A stretch of 34,651 bases of DNA, taken from the NCBI RefSeq assembly GCF_900582195.1, contig NZ_UTHA01000180.1:1-34651 (forward strand), given 5' to 3'. Within the stretch, counting starts at the first letter, position 1. Each line of letters begins with the position of its first letter. The position numbers and the translations under genes are program-made. Below, piece after piece: positions 30,228-34,651 of the stretch. Origin of the DNA: Pseudomonas viridiflava. Its GTDB lineage: Bacteria > Pseudomonadota > Gammaproteobacteria > Pseudomonadales > Pseudomonadaceae. Under the pieces are notes generated by a model, which ran no database searches, was not told the DNA's origin, and was given only the letters and a program-made list of their open reading frames with translations.

Positions 30228-30914
30228 TCACAGATCAATCTGATCCGCTTTTTTTTGCTCCATCTGTGCCAGATTTCGCAGATAGTCACCAAAGCCACCA
30301 CGCGCACGGCTGTCGAATCGCGCACTGGTTAGCACTTGCGGACGATGGCTCCAGGCGATGTTGGCACCGTCCAGTTCCAGCTCCCGCACCAACTGTACGT
30401 CTTCGTCACAGGCCAGCGGTTTAAACCCCCCGGCCCAACGATAAGCGTCGGCACTGATACCCAGATTGGCGCCGTGGATATGCCGATGGCCATCGCAGGC
30501 ACGGTAATGCCGGTGATAGCGGATTTGCGCCGCTGCATCGAACGACTCATGCCAGCGTTCGACGGTGACGGTACCGCATACTGCGTCGGCGCCCAACCCC
30601 AGCTGTGCCACCAGCCAGTCGTCGGCGACGCGGCTGTCGGCGTCCGAACAGGAGATCCAGCGCGCGCCGCGCTCCAGCAACAGCTGTGCGCCTGCCGCCC
30701 GGGCCTGACCGACATTGCGCGCATCGATGTGCAGGCTGAGCACCGGATAGCGGCTGACAATCTGCGCCGAGCGGTCAGTACAACTGTCGAGCACCACCAG
30801 CACTTCAACCTTTTCGCCGGCCAGCAAACCGTGGCGGCTGGCGCGCATGGCCGCGCTCAGGCAGTCGTCGAGCAGGTCTTCTTCGTTGTGTGCCGGGATC
30901 AGAATGCCGATCAT
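30228..30914 (-). CDS. Family 2 glycosyltransferase (GT-A fold)
   Basis: A 228-residue cytoplasmic glycosyltransferase. It opens with IGILIPAHNEEDLLDDCL, the nucleotide-binding strand of GT2 enzymes, has the metal-binding DAD at 91-93 (SCSDADSRVADDW) and an acceptor-side HGANLGISADAYRWAGGF followed by CDEDVQLVREL, where the ED pair would supply the catalytic base. There are no membrane helices, so it probably works on a soluble or peripheral acceptor rather than as a synthase. The start overlaps the methyltransferase stop by four bases (30911-30914), implying coupling. Sugar donor and acceptor are unknown. Confidence 0.9.
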   Translation of the reverse strand: MIGILIPAHNEEDLLDDCLSAAMRASRHGLLAGEKVEVLVVLDSCTDRSAQIVSRYPVLSLHIDARNVGQARAAGAQLLLERGARWISCSDADSRVADDWLVAQLGLGADAVCGTVTVERWHESFDAAAQIRYHRHYRACDGHRHIHGANLGISADAYRWAGGFKPLACDEDVQLVRELELDGANIAWSHRPQVLTSARFDSRARGGFGDYLRNLAQMEQKKADQIDL

Positions 30915-31510
30915 CGCAAGCCCTCCAGTGCCGCCACCGAGCGTGGTTCACGGCTCCATACCTCAAGGATGAAGTCCGCTTCCTGATGCAGGACCAGCCG
31001 GGGCAGATGCAGTTTTTCGTGAATCAAGTCGTGAACCTGCCGCGCATTCAGCGGGCAGCCGTCGATGGGCGGCCGCCAGTGACAGGCGAGGAACTGGCCG
31101 TCGGCAGTCAGGCAATCACTGGCCCGACGGATCACGTCTGTCAGATCTTCGCCATCGAGGTAGTAGCCGATCTCGCTAAATACGATCAGGTCGAATTTTT
31201 CCTCCGGCCAGTCGCCGGGAAGACGGTTTTGCCGCACTTCGGCGTGATCGAACAGACTCAGACGGGTGCGCGCCAAGGTCACCGCCGCACTCGCCGTGTC
31301 ACAGCACAGCAAGCGATCGCAACGACCGGCGAGTTCGGCGCTCAATTCGCCGTTGGCGCAGCCCGGCTCGAAGATTGATCGATAGTGCGGCCGTGGCAGG
31401 GCGGCGAGGGTGATCGCGCGTTTGCGCTGCTCGTACCAGCGCTCGCGGAAGGCCCAAGGGTCGTCGTTGCCGGCAAACAGGCCGTCGAAATAGCGATCAT
31501 CGACACTCAT
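30911..31510 (-). CDS. Class I SAM-dependent methyltransferase, NodS-like
   Basis: A 199-residue SAM-dependent methyltransferase. Motif I is IFEPGCANGELSAELA (46-61), the acidic ribose-binding residue is D71 in LLCCDTA, and FDLIVFSEIGYYLDG (~106-120) is the post-II motif. The N-terminal YFDGLFAGNDDPWAFRERWYE is a pattern shared with the NodS family, which N-methylates the deacetylated sugar of Nod factors; that likeness is judged by eye. It overlaps both neighbours by four bases and lies directly after a PIG-L deacetylase, so methylation of a freed amine is a reasonable guess. The substrate is not proven. Confidence 0.9.
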   Translation of the reverse strand: MSVDDRYFDGLFAGNDDPWAFRERWYEQRKRAITLAALPRPHYRSIFEPGCANGELSAELAGRCDRLLCCDTASAAVTLARTRLSLFDHAEVRQNRLPGDWPEEKFDLIVFSEIGYYLDGEDLTDVIRRASDCLTADGQFLACHWRPPIDGCPLNARQVHDLIHEKLHLPRLVLHQEADFILEVWSREPRSVAALEGLR

Positions 31511-32265
31511 AGAAACACCACTTCGAAAGGCTGCAGCAGGCGATCGAGCACATACGGCGCCAGCACCGGGCCGAGTCCGGCGTCAGGATCACCTTCCAGT
31601 TGACTAGCGAAGGCGTGCACCGCGTGGCGCTTGCGCGCGACCTGCGCTGGCGTCAGGAGAATCTTGCGCGCCCGTTGCCACGGCACAAAAGCGTCTTCCG
31701 GGGTTGCCCAGTGCCAGGTCCACACCGGCAATTCATGGCAGCTTGCGCCGACCCGGCGGGCCGCCTCGGCACTGGCGCGGCCAACGGCTTCGTGGTCGCA
31801 ATGACCGTCCTCACTCCACGTGGTGAAGAGCACGTCGTCCGGGCGCAGATGACGTTCGATGAAATCGACCAGGTCGGCTTCCTGGGCTGCGACCTGAGTG
31901 TCGGTGAAACCGCCGCGCAGCCACTTCACCCGATGCATCGGCAGGCCGAGGCGACGCAGCGCTTCGGCCGATTCCTGTGGTCGTACCACGCTCAAACGTT
32001 CTACCGGCCAGCGACTGGAGCCGGGATGACTGGCGCTGCCGTCGGTCACCGAAATCAATTGCAGAGGCCGGCCAGCAGCCGCGAGCAATTGCAGCAAACC
32101 GCCACAACCGAGCACTTCGTCGTCCGGGTGCGGCGCAACAATCACGGCCCGTGCGCCCGGAGGCACCAGACTGAGGATGTCGATGCTATCCAGCTCCGCC
32201 AAGTGCCGTGAAGCCTGCCACTGATGCAGGCTGGTGCCTTGGCCGACAATCGGATTGGTTTTCAT
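31507..32265 (-). CDS. PIG-L/LmbE family deacetylase, active site intact
   Basis: A 252-residue zinc-dependent deacetylase of the LmbE/PIG-L family (as in MshB, which removes acetate from GlcNAc-inositol). The signature APHPDDEVLGCGG gives H46, general-base D48 and metal ligand D49; the second motif GHCDHEAVGRAS gives H155, D157 and metal ligand H158, the same spacing as MshB H13/D15/D16 and H144/D146/H147. The ATG at 32265 has GGAGGT at 9 bases; an ATG three codons earlier would touch it. It overlaps the acyl-CoA dehydrogenase-like gene by four bases upstream and the methyltransferase gene by four downstream. The paralogue at 29313 lacks two of these catalytic residues. Confidence 0.92.
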   Translation of the reverse strand: MKTNPIVGQGTSLHQWQASRHLAELDSIDILSLVPPGARAVIVAPHPDDEVLGCGGLLQLLAAAGRPLQLISVTDGSASHPGSSRWPVERLSVVRPQESAEALRRLGLPMHRVKWLRGGFTDTQVAAQEADLVDFIERHLRPDDVLFTTWSEDGHCDHEAVGRASAEAARRVGASCHELPVWTWHWATPEDAFVPWQRARKILLTPAQVARKRHAVHAFASQLEGDPDAGLGPVLAPYVLDRLLQPFEVVFL

Positions 32266-33260
32266 AGCGCCCATACCTCCCCTGAGTGCCCGGCCACCCA
32301 TTGCCCCAGCGCCGCCAGATCCCGTTCGGCATGACTCTGACGCAGGAACACCGGCAGGTCGGCGCTGAGCCGGGCAAAGTGGCGATCCTTGCAAAACGGC
32401 CCGCCGCCGAGGGCCCGGCCGACCTCACGCATCACCTGTTCGGCAGACTGCTCGACCACCGCACGGGCACGACGGGCCAACAATTCGGCGTTGTCCTCGG
32501 GATGCGCATCGATGTGCAAAGCGCTGAAACGCAACACATCGGCCGCCGCCTGCAAGGCACTGTCGACCGCGCCGAGGTGGGCGAGGGCGTGTGGTTCCGG
32601 GCGTTGCCCACATTGGCGGCGCAAGGCTTCGGCGATCTGCCGTGCGGCGCCGTACCAGCACGCAGCAATGCCGATTCCGCCCTGCCAGAAACCCGGGCGT
32701 TGCAGATAGTCGCCGGGGTTGCCGATGGCCTGCGCTTCGGCGCCGTCGAACAGCACTTCAACGCTGCCGGTGGCGGCCATGCCCACGGCTTGCCAGCCTT
32801 GCTCGGTGACGGTGACGCCCGGCTGATCGAGGGCGACGGCGACCAGTTGTTGCTGATCATCGGCATCCCACGCGGTGAGCAAGGCATGACTGAGCACGGT
32901 GGCGCCGGAGCACCATGCCTTGCGTCCGTGCAGCGCAACCATGTGCCCGGCCGGGCTGACGTTGACCTTTGCCTGCGGCGGTTCCGCCGCCCACATGCCC
33001 CACGTACTGCCCGGTGTGGGCGAGCCGCCCAGTTGTTCGATGATCGCCAGTGCGTCGGTATGACCTTCGAACAGTTTGCACAAGCCCAGATCATGCCCAC
33101 CGACCTCGGCCAGCCGCTGAAAGCGTTCCAGCGTGTGACCGCTGCCCGGCAACGGCAACCTATCCAGCCCGGCCTCGACCAGCGCCCGCAAGCAATCGCC
33201 GAGGGCTGCGGTGTGCGGATAGTCCGCTGGGCGTCGGGCGAGATAATGGTGCAGGTCCAT
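32262..33260 (-). CDS. Acyl-CoA dehydrogenase-like flavoprotein
   Basis: A 332-residue protein of the acyl-CoA dehydrogenase superfamily, shorter than the usual 380-400. The middle domain is visible (WGMWAAEPPQAKVNVSPAG, HGRKAWCSGATVLSHALL, with VGMAATGSVEVLFDGAEA), then a helical C-terminal domain containing RALGGGPFCKDRHFARLSADLPVFLRQSHAERDLAALG. That HAERDL ending resembles flavin monooxygenases of the DszC/HpaB-like branch as much as true dehydrogenases, and I cannot point to the usual catalytic glutamate. The start at 33260 follows the glgX TGA by one base, with GAAGAAG upstream, so it is coupled to glgX. Its substrate is unknown; an acyl or amine oxidation in the same pathway as the next three genes is inferred. 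Confidence 0.8.
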   Translation of the reverse strand: MDLHHYLARRPADYPHTAALGDCLRALVEAGLDRLPLPGSGHTLERFQRLAEVGGHDLGLCKLFEGHTDALAIIEQLGGSPTPGSTWGMWAAEPPQAKVNVSPAGHMVALHGRKAWCSGATVLSHALLTAWDADDQQQLVAVALDQPGVTVTEQGWQAVGMAATGSVEVLFDGAEAQAIGNPGDYLQRPGFWQGGIGIAACWYGAARQIAEALRRQCGQRPEPHALAHLGAVDSALQAAADVLRFSALHIDAHPEDNAELLARRARAVVEQSAEQVMREVGRALGGGPFCKDRHFARLSADLPVFLRQSHAERDLAALGQWVAGHSGEVWAL

Positions 33261-33261
33261 A

Positions 33262-34651
<1,390 letters not shown>

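Overview
The window is a stretch of a Pseudomonas chromosome, most likely from the P. fluorescens group. The indicators are a MuxABC-OpmB type RND pump, a trehalose synthase-maltokinase fusion beside GlgE and GlgB, a DUF3203-like small protein, and many copies of the REP hairpin GTGGGAGCGAGCTTGCTCGC. No tRNA, rRNA, CRISPR array, phage or insertion sequence is visible.

Layout. (1) 1-1820: a truncated YCII/DGPF-domain gene (-), an AT-richer orphan gene (608-1120) with a LexA-like palindrome in its upstream region, and thiol peroxidase tpx with a clear terminator. (2) 1946-11067: a four-gene RND efflux operon (adaptor, two permeases, outer-membrane lipoprotein), with a REP pair between the two permease genes. 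(3) 11363-18886: single genes, namely an MHYT-GGDEF-EAL c-di-GMP protein, a short-chain dehydrogenase flanked by two near-identical REP pairs, a MocR-type regulator, a MITE-like inverted repeat, an orphan ccoG, a DUF3203-like protein, an mgtC-family gene and a proline-rich 52-residue peptide. (4) 18986-26747: glgE, treS-maltokinase and glgB on the + strand behind a strong AlgU-like promoter. (5) 26878-34651, all on the minus strand: glgX (truncated by the window edge), then a tightly overlapping series of acyl-CoA dehydrogenase-like protein, PIG-L deacetylase, NodS-like methyltransferase and GT2 glycosyltransferase, then a second PIG-L-like gene, an EEP-family phosphodiesterase and a passenger-less autotransporter barrel.

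How the genes work together. GlgE, TreS, maltokinase, GlgB and GlgX form the trehalose-maltose-1-phosphate-alpha-glucan cycle. In this sequence the maltokinase half is cut by an apparent one-base deletion near 23834, so the kinase catalytic lobe is out of frame. If real, that would block conversion of maltose to maltose-1-phosphate, the donor for GlgE.

The best candidate for an undescribed system is the overlapping cassette at 30228-33260. It combines a deacetylase, a methyltransferase, a glycosyltransferase and an acyl-CoA dehydrogenase-like flavoprotein, which is the enzyme set expected for building a small modified amino-sugar conjugate, and it is translationally coupled to glgX. The second PIG-L copy aligns position for position with the first but has lost the two residues expected to do acid-base catalysis while keeping the metal ligands.
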